Notes: generated by a model from the letters alone, not told the origin. A stretch of 64,000 nt of DNA from Acorus gramineus (GCA_030737835.1 CM060847.1:25966438-26030437); one strand, 5' to 3'; positions 41,516 to 54,700 are shown, numbered from the stretch's first letter. Numbers and translations: made by a program.

Positions 41516-44500
41516 TGTCACGCCCCAGGGCGGCCGTCCCCGGGACGCGGCAAGCGTATACATGATATCAGCAGTCAATACGGGAGATCAATAACATACC
41601 ATAAACAACAGCTAAAAAGCCAACACAGACAACAAAGAGGCTGACATGATGTTTACATAGATAGCGGAAGCTAAAAAGACTGAATCTGTAAATCAACAAC
41701 ACATTACAGACTTGATACATAATCATATGTCATGTGAGAGCCAATATAAACATAACCATCCAAATACAATCCAAACTAGGTGCCCAAGCACAGAAATATA
41801 TACATACAATCAAGAAGGATGCTGATGGCCTCAAAAACTCGAGGGACATGGCGCTACTCCGCTACTGGTGCAGTCGCTCAGGGAGCTCCTCCTTCAAGTC
41901 CGCCTCGGTATTCACTGGAGAAAAATAATTATGCGAGAGGTGAGCCACACGCTCAGTGAATAGCACAACCCATGCATCACAATTTATATTAACCACATTT
42001 AATCAAATCACCAGCCTCAAAGTGGCATAAACAACACGAATCCGGTGGTTCGTTACATCGCCGAACCACCACACCCTCACCCTCACCCCTCAATAGGTGA
42101 CAAAGGATATTGGGACTTAATAGGCTGATAATCATCCTTACACAAATCCAGTGGGTCGCCACATCGCCGGCCCACCACACCCTCACCCTCACCCCTCAAT
42201 ATGGTGACATGGGATATTGGGGCTGACTAGGCTGTTGGTCACCCTTGGTCCACCGATAGTCTCTCCCCACTCCGTAGGCCGTTTGGCCAACCCCACATTC
42301 AGCACAGTCCGTCCCAAATCAGGAGGTGCCTACTGATGGGAGCCCCTGCACGATACAGCCTTTCTAATGCCGGGGCAGTATTTACACGGATCCAACGAAG
42401 GGAACAGAACAGCCCATCCATACGCATATGATCCACTCGGATCCGCCGACAACACATCTCAACAACTCTAAGATGCGGGGAAATTATATATAATAAAAAT
42501 GAGGAAAAGAAACCTTGGGAGGGCAACCTGAGGTCCCAATATAGGACATCCCGCCAACCAAACAAGGAACACCGAGAACCCAAGCCCGGGTCTCAATGTT
42601 GACCTCGCAAGGCCCCTTAATATTCCCTAAGGCATGCTAAAAATATCATAAGCTTGCATTTAATTTAATAAATCAAACTAATAGGACGCATGCATAGGTC
42701 GAGGCTTTCCTAGCATGATAACAAGGTGACAGGATGCACGGCTCTTACACATATCCTAAGGGTGCAAGTCCCTAACATACAAAGTCTAGGGTGGCATGCA
42801 TTCTACACACTAATCATGCACGCATAGATTACATATTAATCAGTTAATATTAACTATGTGCCCCAGGGGAGGACGGTATACGCCCAAGTGCATATAGCGC
42901 CTCCCAACTGGGTTGGGTTGTCCCACTCACCGGTGACCAGGTCGTCGCGCGACCGTCCGTCAAGATCTGCAAGACAGGGTAATTAACTTGGTGAGTAACA
43001 TACACAAATACCACAAAATACACAAAAATACACTAAAATACCCAACACTTGGATAAGCATACATACGGCCTGTACGCACGCGAGTCCGAGCTCCCCGACT
43101 CACTCCCGAACCCCCGGCAACCATCCGCACGGCCACCCGCCCCGGGATGCACCGCCGCGCCTCAGCCCGCACACCCAGGTGCACTGCCGGGCCCCTCCCG
43201 GCAGGCCTGGACACGCTGCCGAGCCTCCCGGGTGCACCGCGTGCCCACTGCGCCCCAGCGCAGCAACCCGCGTGCACACCGCACGCCCTGCACCCAGCGC
43301 CTCTCCCCGCGCGCACCCCGCGCGGACCACCGCTCGCCCAGCGCGCCATCGACTCGCTCCGCGTGCACCCGGCGCGCACCACCGGCTCACCCACCGCGCG
43401 CGCACAGCACGCCTGCGCCTCTGCGCAACGCTCCACGCGCACGGTCCCGCACGGTGCCCAGCGCCCCAGCGCCCAGCACCCGCGACCATCACCCAGCGCC
43501 CAGCACCCGCGCCCTGCACCAGCGCCCAGCACATGCGCCCCGCACCAGCGCCCAGCACACGCGACCAGCGCCCGAGCGCACGTCCGTGCGCACGCGCGCG
43601 CGCCCTGCCACCCGCTCCGCCCGCTGTGCTGCCTGTGCTGCCATCCTGCCCGAGACAGCCAACCATCTGCCCAAGCCACTCTACCTCCTCTAACCGGCCA
43701 CCAATGGCCACTAACCACCACCAATCACCCCAACAGCCACCAACCGTCCCCACACACCCAAAAACACCCCCTAACATGCATCTAAACATGGAAAAGAAGG
43801 AAAGAAACCTTACCCAAGGAAAGGAAAGGAAAGGAAGGGGACCGGGAGCTCTTCGTGCACCGAAACACCTCCCCAAAGACCTCCACCACCAAGCTCTTCC
43901 TCAGCCCTCGAATTGGCTGAAATCAGGGGAGAAAGAGGGGGTGAGAAGGGGCTAAACACGTCGGAACTTGAATCCGAAACCACTGGTAGATAGATCGGGA
44001 TGAGATCTAACCTTTCTATTCTTTGTGTTTTTTATTTCAAGCACTCTAACTAGCTCAAAATCAAGAAAAAGAGAGAGGGGGAGAGAGAAAATCAATGGGG
44101 AAGGTGATGAATAGTGGGGGGGCTAATTTTTAGATTCACTTAAATAAGTCAACACCACTTAAATTAGGGTTAACTAGGATTAAGGCTTGATTAATTAGGT
44201 TTAAGTGGGTTTTGACTTAGGTCAACTCAACCACACAAAAAAACAAAAAGGGTTGACCAAGTCATGGGTCCACTTTGACCGAGTCAACTCTTTCAATGAC
44301 TTCTCGCTCGGTCAAAACCCGGATACGCCCCGGAACTGTGAAATTCTGAAACGTACTGGAATTCGATGAAATTTTCGTGAGTGGCTTGGAATGGCACCAG
44401 GACACATAATATGAAGTTAGATCTTCAATCAGAGTCCTCAAACACATGACGATAGCTAACAGTCCAAAATTTTAGCGGTTCCGATCGAAAAATGAAAAAA

Positions 44501-44563
44501 ACTCAAAAACTTCCAAAATGCTCCAATGGTTACCAGAAGGCAAAAAGTGACACATATATAACA
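41516..44563 (-). repeat. 5' LTR of element B
   Basis: It is 3,048 bp, with the standard ends on the minus strand. TATTTAA at 44146-44140, GC-rich block 43680-43090, 36-nt segment near 42959 followed by CCG|GTGAG, and two hairpin units between about 42230 and 42040. One of these has a perfect 9-bp stem GGTGGTTCG/CGAACCACC. The 90-bp tandem of A-type LTRs is absent. Confidence 0.9.
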
Positions 44564-45540
44564 GACTGCGCCCAGCGCGCGCCCAAGCCATCCTTACCCC
44601 ATTTTAACCCTCCCCAACCCCTCACACACACCCCAACCCACCTACCTAGCATGCATGACCTCCCAACCAACCCCTTAAGCCAAGAAAATCAAGAAAAGAA
44701 GGGGAGGAGCTCACCTTGGAGGGGAACAAAAGGGGGAGGTTCGGGGGCCCTCGACCCACCCGCGATCACCTCAACCGCCACCACCACCACCACCGCCTCC
44801 TCGGCCTCTCCTCAGCCTCCTCCTCAGCTGAGAATCAGGGGGGGGATTCATGCAAAGAGAGCTTGAGAGAGGGGAGACAAACAACCACAACAACACTCGC
44901 ACACAAACCCTCTCATGCACTTGCACCTCCACCATCTCTTCTCTTTGGGGCATATTTACAAACACTTGGTGGGGGAAATGAAAAGAGAGAAGGAGAGCAA
45001 GAAATGCAATCGACGTGGGATTTGGGAGGGGAGAGAGAGAGAGAGAGAGAGATATTTATCAAAATATCTTAAGGGGGAATTACTAAGTCGCCCCTCGACT
45101 AGAAATTCTGCGCAAGCTTCACTGGAATAGCCATAACTTCCTCGATATAGCTCCGAATTGCACAATTCCAAGACCGATGGAAAGCTAAGAAGATTATCTA
45201 CAACTTTCATGTTTATGCCAAGATCAAATAATCTCTCCAGCTATTCCGAAATTAGAGCTAAACATAGAGCAGAGCTGCTGCCAGAATTTCCATCCCCGGG
45301 GTATAATTGAAAAAATACCCATAACTTTTACTACAAGAATCCAGTTCATCTAATTCTACTTCTGTGCGAAAGCTAACTAAAAACTGGACATCTTATAGTA
45401 CACTCATATTTAAACCTCTTCATCTTGGATTTTAATTAAATCAAATCCAAATACCAAATCAGGAATACATAACTTCGAAAAAAATTATGTACCCAAATTT
45501 TTAAACAAAGCGCTCCAAATGACACAGGCACAACAGGGTA
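44564..45540 (-). repeat. Diverged LTR-like DNA, apparently minus strand
   Basis: On the minus strand it shows the family layout without close similarity: GCAATTCGGAGCTATATCGA typical of gypsy LTR U3, an AAATATC(TC)n start region, a donor-like CCAAG|GTGAGC near 44712, and then G-rich DNA with CATGCATGCTAGG. Simple repeats: (GAG/GA)n near 45035-45051 and CCACCACCACC near 44780. Positions 45250-45540 could instead be the start of the plus-strand LTR that follows. Which family this belongs to is not clear. Confidence 0.35.
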
Positions 45541-47369
45541 AGCTTTTCTCCTCCCTATGCTTGTTTAAATGCTTGAGAAGGGTGTGTGTTTGGGTATGCA
45601 TGCTTGCATGGGTGTTAGGGTGGTGAGGGTGGGCTGGGGAGGGGGTGGGAAGGGCTCGGGCGCGCGTGCGCGCGAGTCTGCGTGCGCAGGCAGGCGCTGG
45701 CGCGCACAGACGGGTGCGCTGGCGGGCGCGCGCGCGTACGCGCAGACGTGCGGGCTTGCGCGTGGGGTGCTGCGCAGGGGCGCAGTACGCGCGGGTACGA
45801 GTAGGGATGGACGCGCGGTGCGTGCGCGCGGCAGCGTGTCTGGGCGCGCGGGCAGGGGTGCAGCAGCGCGTATGGGTGCGTGGGCTGGGGCACGACAGTG
45901 TGCCCAGGGCGCAGGGGCCCGTGCGTGCGTGCGCCTTCGTGCGTGCGCGTGCGCATGCGGGTGGCCGTGCGTGCGGCTGCCAGTGGGTCCGGGAGGGTGT
46001 CGGGGCACTCGGACTCGCGTGCGTGTGGGCCCGTATGCATGCTTGTCCGAGTATTGGGTATTTCTAGTGTATTTCATTTGTATTTGTGTAGTATACTCAC
46101 CATGTTGAATGCCCCTGTCTTGCAGATCTTGACGGACGGTCACGTAGCGACCCGGGTTCCGGTGAGTGGGACAATCCAACCCAGTAGGGAGGCGTTCGAT
46201 ACACGTAGGCGTGCATTGCCCTCCCCTGGGGCACCATAGTTGCAAATTAACTAGTATTAAATGTAAACTATGCATGCATGATTAATATGGTATATCCATG
46301 CCATCTTAGACTTTGTATGCCAGGGATACGCACCCTTATATCATGTATAGCGGCCTATGCATGTTTAGACACCAAGCCCCGAGCTATGCATGTTCCCATC
46401 TAGTTTAATTTAATTAAATCAAAATGTGAGCATATAGTTACAAGCATGCCATAGTGAATATTATAACCTTGTTGTTATAATATATGTCTCCCCGCATCTG
46501 AGTTATGCGCCCTAGAGGAATTCTGGAGAATTCATGACATTAGTAGAGTTACAATCAGTGTCGGCGGATCCAAGAGGATCGTATCCGTGTGAGTAGGCTG
46601 TCTTCTCCTTGTGGTTGGATCCGAGGTAGGTACTCCCCGACGTTGGCTGTACCTGACAGAGGGCTCCCGTCCGTAGGTACCTCCGATGTGCCGGACAGTA
46701 CTGATAGCGGGAGTGGACTAGGTGGAGGCCCGAGGGTGGGAGAGGCTACCGGGTGGACCAGGGGTGGAGAGCGGTCTAGTATGCCCCAAGAGGCCCATGT
46801 CACCCCCCGGAAAGGGTGAGGGTGAGGGGGGAGGTGGGTTGGCGATGAAACGACCCATTAGAATGTGTTGTTGATCCCGTGTGAGGGGCTATAAATTATA
46901 TAAGGTTGATATGAATTGTGATGCATGGGTTGTGCTATTCACTGAGCGTGTGGCTCACCCCTCGCATATATTTTTCTCCAGTGATATCTGAGTCGGATCT
47001 GAAGGAGGAGCTCCCCGAGGCACATCAGCAATAGAGGAGCAGCGTCACGTTCTGCAAGTGAGAGGCCATCAGCATCCCTTCTTGATTGTATGTACTGTTA
47101 TCTGTGCTTGGGCACACGTTTGTATATTTGGGTGTCATTGTATATATTGGCTCTCACAGGACAGTTGATTATGTATCGGGTCTGTAATATGTCTTTGAAT
47201 TACAAACTCAGTAGTTTGAGCTTCCGCTATTTGTATGTATTATGTCAGCTGCCTCATTGTCTGTGTTGTCATTTTTTATGTTGTTTAGAGTATGTTATTG
47301 ATCCTGTATAGACTGCTGATATTATATATACCTGCTACGTCTCAGGGACTGCCGCCCTGGGGCGTGACA
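45541..47369 (+). repeat. Partial plus-strand LTR
   Basis: Starts around a donor-like AACAGG|GTAAGC (45538) and runs through a GC-rich block (45640-46010), acceptor CTTGCAG ending 46125, 36-nt segment 46126-46161, donor GTGAGT at 46162, one hairpin unit near 46800-46855 (TGGGTTG/CGACCCA), and acceptor TTTTTCTCCAG ending 46981. It ends GGGGCGTGACA at 47369. The frame after the acceptor ends EAHQQ and TAG at 47032-47034. The usual U3 start TGTTATATATG is absent, so this copy is truncated or of another subfamily. No target duplication was found. Confidence 0.75.
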
Positions 47370-49238
47370 TAAGAAGATGGTAAATACAGAAAGATACATG
47401 ACTTCTCTCATCCATCTTTCCACTTTGTGATTGGTATGTTGAATTTTATTCCTTTACGATTTATAACATATCTAACTATCCTAATTTTTTTCTAACAAAT
47501 TGTTCTTTGTTTTTTATTAATAATATAATATTCATTTAAGAAATCTATTTAAATTTAATAATATGCATTTTTTTTATTATTCATTTGTATAAACATATAT
47601 TTTAATATTTAAAAAAAAACCGTGGTAGACATATTGATGTCTTTGTAGTATCCATATATTAAAGGCAAAAGGCAAAAGCCCAATGAAAAGAACATCACAG
47701 CAGCTGGGGATGTAAAAAAAAAAAAAAAAACCAGCAAAGGTGTCTGCCCAGGCCCAAAAAAATCTTAACAACCTTCTATTCTTCCATGATAATTTTGCTC
47801 CTTACAAATCATTAAGGTCCACCATTTCCATGATACCTGCATGTTTAATAGTCTATATGCGTCGATAACAAAGTATGTACTTAAATATATATTAAATGTG
47901 CATTCGTAGGGTATGTATACAATGGGTAGTAAAAAGAGATGTCGAGCTTCTTGGTATGTTTCTTTAACATATATATGTACTCGCCTAAAAGAGGAATATG
48001 CAATTTAACAAGACACATGTTTTCAATGAAAATATTCATTCATTAGATGAAAAAGGTCAATAATTTGTGAAGGGAAGCATATAACAGACAACGAGGCGGA
48101 TACCTTGTTCTTCCACAGAAAAATGAACTATATCCCCTACTGGATTTGGTTGGTGTTGTCTGCAATAAGAAACTTCTACAACTTTGGAGAAAAAGAAACG
48201 AATCAATGTAGCAGAAAAATAAACAAACTATTCATTGTCAGGCATTGTGCCGCTGGAGGAGAGAGAATACAAAAAATCGTAGATGAAATTGAGGAGAGAG
48301 AAGAAAGTTTATTTATTGTGAGAGGGAGGGAACCAATAATGGGAGGTCAAAAAATGGGGTCGAAAACTTTGACAAAATGTTTTTGGAGGAAACTTTTTGG
48401 GGTGGGTGATTAAAAAAATAGTTTCTAGGGGAGAGGGGAGAGAGTGAGAAAAAGTGGGGGGTAGACATGGACTTGGGAAGGACGTGGAGACTGGATTCTA
48501 TGCTGGAAATGGATCTGGGTGCGACAACATTGTTGAAACATTTATTCCATTTTTGATATACATGATGAACAGATACAAAATTGTTGCTCAGGGGAAGTAA
48601 TATAATGAGCTGCAAAACAAGCACGTCTGCTCAAGCTGTTATTACTTGACTTTTATTTTTTTCAGTTGTTAGCTTATAAGTAAAGTTACAAATCAAAATG
48701 GGGTTTTATGAAAAAAGAAGTAGATGTTCACCATATTAGAGTTAAAGTCTTTCAGAATCCTACTCATTTAGATAAAATTTTGAAATTATTTCTTCTTTGT
48801 ATTTCTTTTTCTTAAGTCTACAAATATCTATGATTTATGAAAGTTTTCACAAATCTTAGTTGAAATAAAATAACACATGATATTTGCCCACGACGAGGAG
48901 TCTCATTCGAATAACTTCGTCTACGAATTAAGATCTCAATAACACTTATGTTTTATCTATGAATTGATGTCCAACTCGAATAACGTTTTTTTATTAACGA
49001 ATTAATGCCCTAATTGAATAATTCAGGACTTAGAAATTCATGAAAATGAATCCCCACCCCTAGTAAACTGTGTTATTTAAGCTTCGGATTTTGTTTGCAT
49101 GCTGCTCGTCTAATACTTTAAATTACCATCTAATTATTCATCCAGAAAGAAATACAAGAACGCCTTGCCTAGTGAAGTTTTGCTTGCCTATTGATTTCTT
49201 ATATTCTTATTAGGGTTTTTTTTGCATGTATACCATCA
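47370..49238. other. AT-rich DNA without a recognised gene
   Basis: Long A and T runs and GA-rich patches (48250-48480). A plus-strand frame of 102 codons at 48105-48413 has no motif and is rich in residues expected from GA-rich DNA; it is not called a gene. May be unique host DNA between repeat blocks. Confidence 0.4.
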
Positions 49239-49244
49239 AAAAAT

Positions 49245-49910
49245 TTATTATTTATTTTCATACTTTTACAAATAACATATTTATTTTTATACCATTAAAA
49301 ATTTTCTTAATAAAAGAATGTGTCCATCTTTTATTTTTTTAATCAAAATGAAATTTAACTATAGTTAGTTCTTAACCAAGAAATAAAAATGACAAAAAAA
49401 ATATTAACATAATATTTATCATAACATAAATAATTAAACATAATAACTTAATTAATCTCTTGTTTTTTTCAAATCAACCGTGAATCATTCAAACTTATCC
49501 CTTCTTTCCTTTTCTTCCAATCAAGATCTAGATTTTAAAAAAATTTGTCATTTTGTAATATATTTGATTAATTATTCTCAAAATAATTTTATTTCATTTC
49601 TTGGAATGTAAGTATAATAATTACTATGTCTTTGCTAATAAACAGTTTGTATATTTAATGTTTATGGTTTTAGATTTTAGATGAAATTTATCATTTTCAT
49701 GTTAAAATTAATATTTTTTATTCATAATAATATTGTAATCGGTAAGGTAAAATATGCAAAATAAAAAAATAAGGGTAATTTGGTTAATTTTTTTAAGACT
49801 TTAGCGGTTTTAATGTAAGTTAACTAGAATGGCAAATATACATAATTTCTAATATTCCAATGGTATAAAAAATAAATAGGTTATTTGGAGTGGTAAAAAA
49901 ATAAATACCA
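49245..49910. mobile_element. MITE-like element with 50-bp inverted repeats
   Basis: The arm 49245-49296 and the arm 49859-49910 are inverted copies with about 80% identity by eye (TTATTTTTATACCATT against AATGGTATAAAAAATAA and so on). The 560 bp between them is AT-rich and noncoding. This fits a small non-autonomous DNA transposon. The superfamily and exact ends are not resolved, and no clean target duplication was seen. Confidence 0.45.
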
Positions 49911-51713
49911 TGTTTTTATATTGTACATATACAAAAAACTCTTCTTATTATTTTGTTATCATAATAGTAATTTTTGTATTATATATGAAGCTTTTAAGGG
50001 TCCCCATTTGGCCAGAGGCCCGAAAGCCATGCATGCTCGCCCAACCTGGGCCTCTGCACGGGTCGGGCTCGCCCGGCCGATTTTTAGGGCGGGTTGAGTC
50101 CAAGCCTAATTTTGGGGCGCTGAGCTGGCCCATGGGCTAACCTGAACTAGGCCCGTTCGGGTTATCTCGTAGGCTTGCCCACGGGCCTTGCCCGTAGGCA
50201 AGCGGGAGGCAATACAATGAAGGAATCACATGTAATTTTATGTAATTTTTATTGGAATATTGGTTGAATTATGCAAATTATTGACTTTTATGTAGATGCC
50301 AACCTAGTTAGGTACATGTAGTGATTCGGTTTTTCAAGTAATTAATTCATTTTATTTTTTATTTTTTAATAGATGGTGTGGAGGGAAAAATTTGCATCCT
50401 TTCAAAAGACGACATGTGTCAAAGATTAAGCAGGTGTAAATCATTGCGCCTGGTAACTGATAACCCGACTTGGTGAAGGTAGAACTGAGAAATGTCGAAT
50501 AGGCACAGCCGAGTACGTCAGGCATGACCAAATTAGTCTCCTCATGAGTAGGCCTTGTCTGTATCGTTTTCCGGTCGCTTTCCGCTCCTGGGTTTTTGGC
50601 GTGTGTGGGGGTTTTCCAGGGATTCGGGTCCGAATGCGCCTTGCGGGCTCAGTCGGATCGTCTCTCAGAAGGGGGATGGGGTGTGGTTCCTCGCTGAGGT
50701 GCCCGACAGCTCCTCAGGAGGATTCAAGGGTGATTGTGATCGCCACCTGCTTTCTCAAAAAACAGGAAAAGTTGGGTGTTGCTATTGATCGCCTTTGTGG
50801 GGGGATTGTGGGTTCTCCGCTCTGAGCTACAGGCCTGCTGCACACAGAGGTGAAAATGGGGAATCTTTTTCTGCTTCCGAAACTTGACAAAGGGAGGTTT
50901 AAAAAGACAGGGGGTGGGTGAGGACCGGCTACTGGACTTTAGCCGCCTTGAGGGGGATGGCTACTTATGACTACGCCTGGGACCTGGCTCTGTTTGGGCA
51001 GAACCTGGGTAAGAAATGGGTTAGGGTTTGGTAGAGGTTAAGCTAGGTTTTTCCTAGGTTTTGGAGAGGGTTTTTAAAGTAGTACTGTCGGGGGTGAAGG
51101 ATTTGAATAGGTGATTGTTGATGATGGTTGATTGAGATTGTGATATGTATTGATGAAGAGTTGGTGATGTTGAAGAAGAGTTGGGTGCCCCCTATTTTTA
51201 GAAAAAATGGGGCAGAGGAGTGTCCACAGGACAATAGATCAAATTGGATAATAAGGTGGTTGATTTGACCTCCCATTAGATCTTTGTTTCTAACAATTGC
51301 CCAAGTGAGGGGCGGCCACTCTCAAGATGCCACCCCCATTATGACCTGCCAAACATCCAATCTCTGATAAGCGGTGGCTTGAGGCGGTTACTATGGTTGA
51401 ACCGTCAAAGAAGGGGCGGCTAAAAGGAACAAACCGCCGTAATCATTAGCATTAAATGCTTCATTATGTCCCATCCAAGGGAAGCGGTTGGGGGCGGTTT
51501 AAGGGACGGCTAGTTGAAACTAGCCCGCCTAATGAGGGGCGACTACTTTCAACTAGCTGCCCGGCTTCTGGCCTTTTAATTTTTCTAAGTGTTTGTGGCC
51601 AAGGTTCCATTTGTTCCTTTAAAGATGTTTTCTATTAGATTCCAAATGTGATCATTTCTAAATATTACTTGAAGTATCTTCATTTCTTTAGACGGTCAAA
51701 ATTGGGGTATTTA
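49911..51713. other. Intergenic DNA with two GC-rich islands
   Basis: No recognised gene. Positions 50030-50200 hold repeats of GGGCC/CGGGC words (CACGGGTCGGGCTCGCCCGG), like the ends of some plant hAT repeats. Positions 50540-50830 have two overlapping open frames (93 and 77 codons) of unknown nature. Positions 51300-51560 repeat variants of GGGGCGGCTA and AAACCGCC, a pattern like U3 enhancer repeats of a large LTR element, but no LTR end is visible. Confidence 0.35.
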
Positions 51714-52265
51714 TAGGCCTGTCAACGGGTCGTGGGTCGACCCGGACCCGACCCGATACAAGGCATAAATACCCAACCCACAGGACCCGACAATCAAAAC
51801 GGGTCGGGTCTGGGTCCACCCCGACCCGATCCTATGGACCCAATTGACCCAACCCAAATACTATGTAATTTTTTTTATTTATGATCCAACCCAACCTTTA
51901 TAACTAAATACGAAATAATCATTTAAAAATTTTAAGCATTTGAAATATTTTTACAACTTTTTCGCTTCACGTAAAAGCATAATAATCCAAACCGTATTCC
52001 AAATGTTCCCTCATAAAAGATTAAAAAATAAAAATAGTGAAAAACTATTTATAATGCAATAGACTCTATTAAAAAATAACAAATGAAGCCATTGTAGGCC
52101 CTTAAGAAGTTCATTGACCTCTCTTTGTTTTACTTAGGTCTGTTAATGGGACGACCTGACCCGACTGAGATCCAAAATAGACCCGACCCGAAAGACCCGA
52201 CAATCAAACGGGTCGGTTCTTGGTCCACCCTGACCTGACCCAGACCCAACCCGTTGATAGGCCTA
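51714..52265. mobile_element. Possible hAT-like non-autonomous transposon
   Basis: Ends are inverted: TAGGCCTGTCAACGGGTCG at 51714 and, inverted from 52265, TAGGCCTATCAACGGGTTG (17 of 19 match). Both subterminal parts carry GACCCGACC words, and a second partial copy of the left end starts at about 52137 (CTGTTAATGGGACGACCTGA). This style of end is seen in plant hAT repeats. The expected 8-bp target duplication is not visible (GGTATTTA on the left, CTAACAAG on the right). Confidence 0.45.
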
Positions 52266-52301
52266 CTAACAAGGTGACTTAGGTGTGGTCGGGACAGCCT
52301 T

Positions 52302-54700
52302 TGTAACACCCCCGAATCGACAACCTATTTTAGGCGAGGGAGACGGTGTGCTACTTTAACATAAACCTCGAATCTTAGAAAAGTCTAAGGAAGTTTAACC
52401 ATTATTCATCCAAGCATAAATTAAATAATTAACTAAACTACACTGATAAATTAAAACTTAAAACATCACCAGGATCTAACAATAGCTCATCCTAAGTTTG
52501 GATGATTACACACATGATTTTTATTTAAAACTTCACAATCTATACGGTTTTGCTGATAGAGCTAAGGAAAGTCTACTACATGCCAAAAGAAATGTTTTAT
52601 TCACCCTAATGAAAGCAAAGCTAAATGATGAAGGACAACGACCCAAACTCGATCTCGCTAAATGCCTTCGAGATCCACGAACACTACTACTCGATCCTCA
52701 AATCTAAAAGGGGAAAAAGAGAGGGGTGCTACAACACGCTCAGTGAATGGACCATCATTATCCCGTTAGTACAGTTTATTCAAAATAGTCATAATATGTC
52801 CACACAGGCATGTAATATATCAAGAGAGGAAATATACAAAAAGATCATCAAGACATGCAATAATATATATATACGCAATCTTATCCAACATGATGCATGC
52901 AATACCACAAACACGCAGTCCGTATTAGCCCACACAGCTCGCGGGGCCTTCCACATGCATGGCCACGAAGACTTGGGTCATACGTTCTTAGACTAGGACA
53001 CATAGCCTACACCCACACGGATATTGTCACATAGACGGGTCACGCAGACAAGAATGCATGCAACGACAATCTAGTTATCTTCAAAATCACGACAATCTAG
53101 TTATCTTCGAAATCACAATAAAACCATATAAGATAAATATATCAACAAAAGCATGCTCGGATTTTTTTTATATTGAAACTAGCAATTATATCTCGCAAAA
53201 TAAGACGATCCTAGTATGAAATACATAATATACTTCCTTTGAAAGATACATATGAGATCAAGTCCACTCACCTCGGTCCAATGACACGCAAGCCAATCCA
53301 ATAAATTCTATAGTGATCTAACAAGTCCTGAAAAACACGACTTAAATTACAAAGTGCACAAACAATACGAGACTTGATGGTACCGAAATTTCCACAATAC
53401 GATGGCTCAGAGTTGGCCGTCCATAAGCAAATCGACGGCCCTATGGTGGGCCATTCATATAGAAAAAAACCAACGGCCCTATTGTGTACCGTCCATATAT
53501 AACTCGATGGCCCTATTGTGGGCCGTCCAGAATCCTGCACCCGAAGATTTCCTTTTTTTAAAAAAAAACTTAATACATTCTCTCATTCATAAACATATAT
53601 GAGTATGTTCGAAAAACATTTGCAAAATAGATTCTAGCCATATATAATTAATCAAAAACCAAATCTTATTTGATTGACACAATTCTACCAAATAAATCGA
53701 TAAAAATATTATTACATAAAAGACCCTCGAAAAACAAATACAAAAGCATAGATCCAATTATATTATCAAAAATCCATATATAAGTCATGTAAAACAATGT
53801 AAAACAGTGAGGAAAATAGATCAAAGATCAATCATATAGGAGAAGAACCGATCAAAAACCCTAGGTTTATCAAAATACATATAGATCTCATAAAACCCTA
53901 GTTTAAATCATAAGAAAAAAGAAACTCCATAAATCTGATGTTAAACACAAAGAATAGTTAAAACAATAATACATAATTAAAAACAATAAAATATAGGTTG
54001 GTAAAACATAGAACTAAAGAAACAATGAAAAACCCATGAAAACCTTAACTTTTCAAACCCAAGACTCAAAAACATTCATCATAAACCTTATTTCAATGAA
54101 AAACGCACCAACATTGAAAGGGAAAACATACTTACTAGCCCCTTTTCGGATTTCCTCACATAGCCACTAAAAGAAGAAATAGGAAGAAGAAAAGAGAGAG
54201 AGACTTTAGAGTTTTAGGGTTGGATGGGGAGAAAGAGAGAGAAAAGGTCACTTAAATAATCTCTCACATGGGGGACAAGAAATAAATCAAATCCCCAGCA
54301 TATCAATAATGTAATAGCATATTTAGGGTTTCTAAATCTGAGTTTTTCAAAATTGAAATCGCTGCTAGGGTGACAACACCCATTTGGGCTGTCACAATCC
54401 TACAAAACCGACGGCTCACCTTGAAGCCGTCCAGAAAAACCCAATGGCTCCCCCATGAGCAGTCCCCATTTCCTTTGCCTGACACCCTGACACAATTTGG
54501 CCCATAACGTACCTGATACATGTCCGATTCACGATCCGAAATACGCATTGGAAAGCTAACAAAATAAGGATTCTAACCATACTAAGAAATCAGAATTTGG
54601 AATACTAGGCACTCCACGGGATTCAGCACAAATATAGCCTAAAATTTGCAGTCATTTCAGCCTACACCTCAAGGGCGAATGTCAAATTATAGTTCGAGCA
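52302..54700 (-). repeat. LTR of a related but diverged retrotransposon family
   Basis: The right end on the minus strand is GGGGGTGTTACA (at 52302). The layout matches the chromovirus LTR despite low similarity: TATTTAA at 54258-54252, CT-rich start, donor-like GGCTA|GTAAGTATG near 54135, acceptor TTTTCAG ending 53328, a 56-nt segment (53327-53272), donor CCGAG|GTGAGTGGAC at 53271, and the block TTCACTGAGCGTGTTG (about 52745). An acceptor CCCCTTTTAG follows at 52704. The left boundary is uncertain; a weak 5-bp flank GCCTT (52297) may pair with GCCTA near 54657. No internal region is seen, so it is probably solo. Confidence 0.5.

Larger units (their letters stand above)
35346..44563 (-). mobile_element. 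Element B: inverted Tekay/Del-like chromovirus
   Basis: On the minus strand: 5' LTR 44563-41516, primer site 41510-41498, gag 41395-40160, pol to 36537, polypurine tract 36503-36489, and 3' LTR 36488-35346 cut short. The internal region is 5,027 bp and very like that of element A. The LTRs overlap by about 1.1 kb and look about 97-98% alike by eye outside the GC-rich block. Frameshifts and stops prevent a working polyprotein. Left end: abrupt junction with plus-strand gag. Right flank GACTG cannot be matched because the other end is lost. Confidence 0.88.

Noticed and set aside
47370-47374. TAAGA as target duplication of the 45541-47369 LTR
   Set aside because: A TAAGA occurs near 45188 but is not followed by an LTR start, so the match is most likely chance.
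48105-48413. 102-codon open frame in AT-rich DNA
   Set aside because: No motif, GA-rich low complexity, no promoter or homologue recognised.
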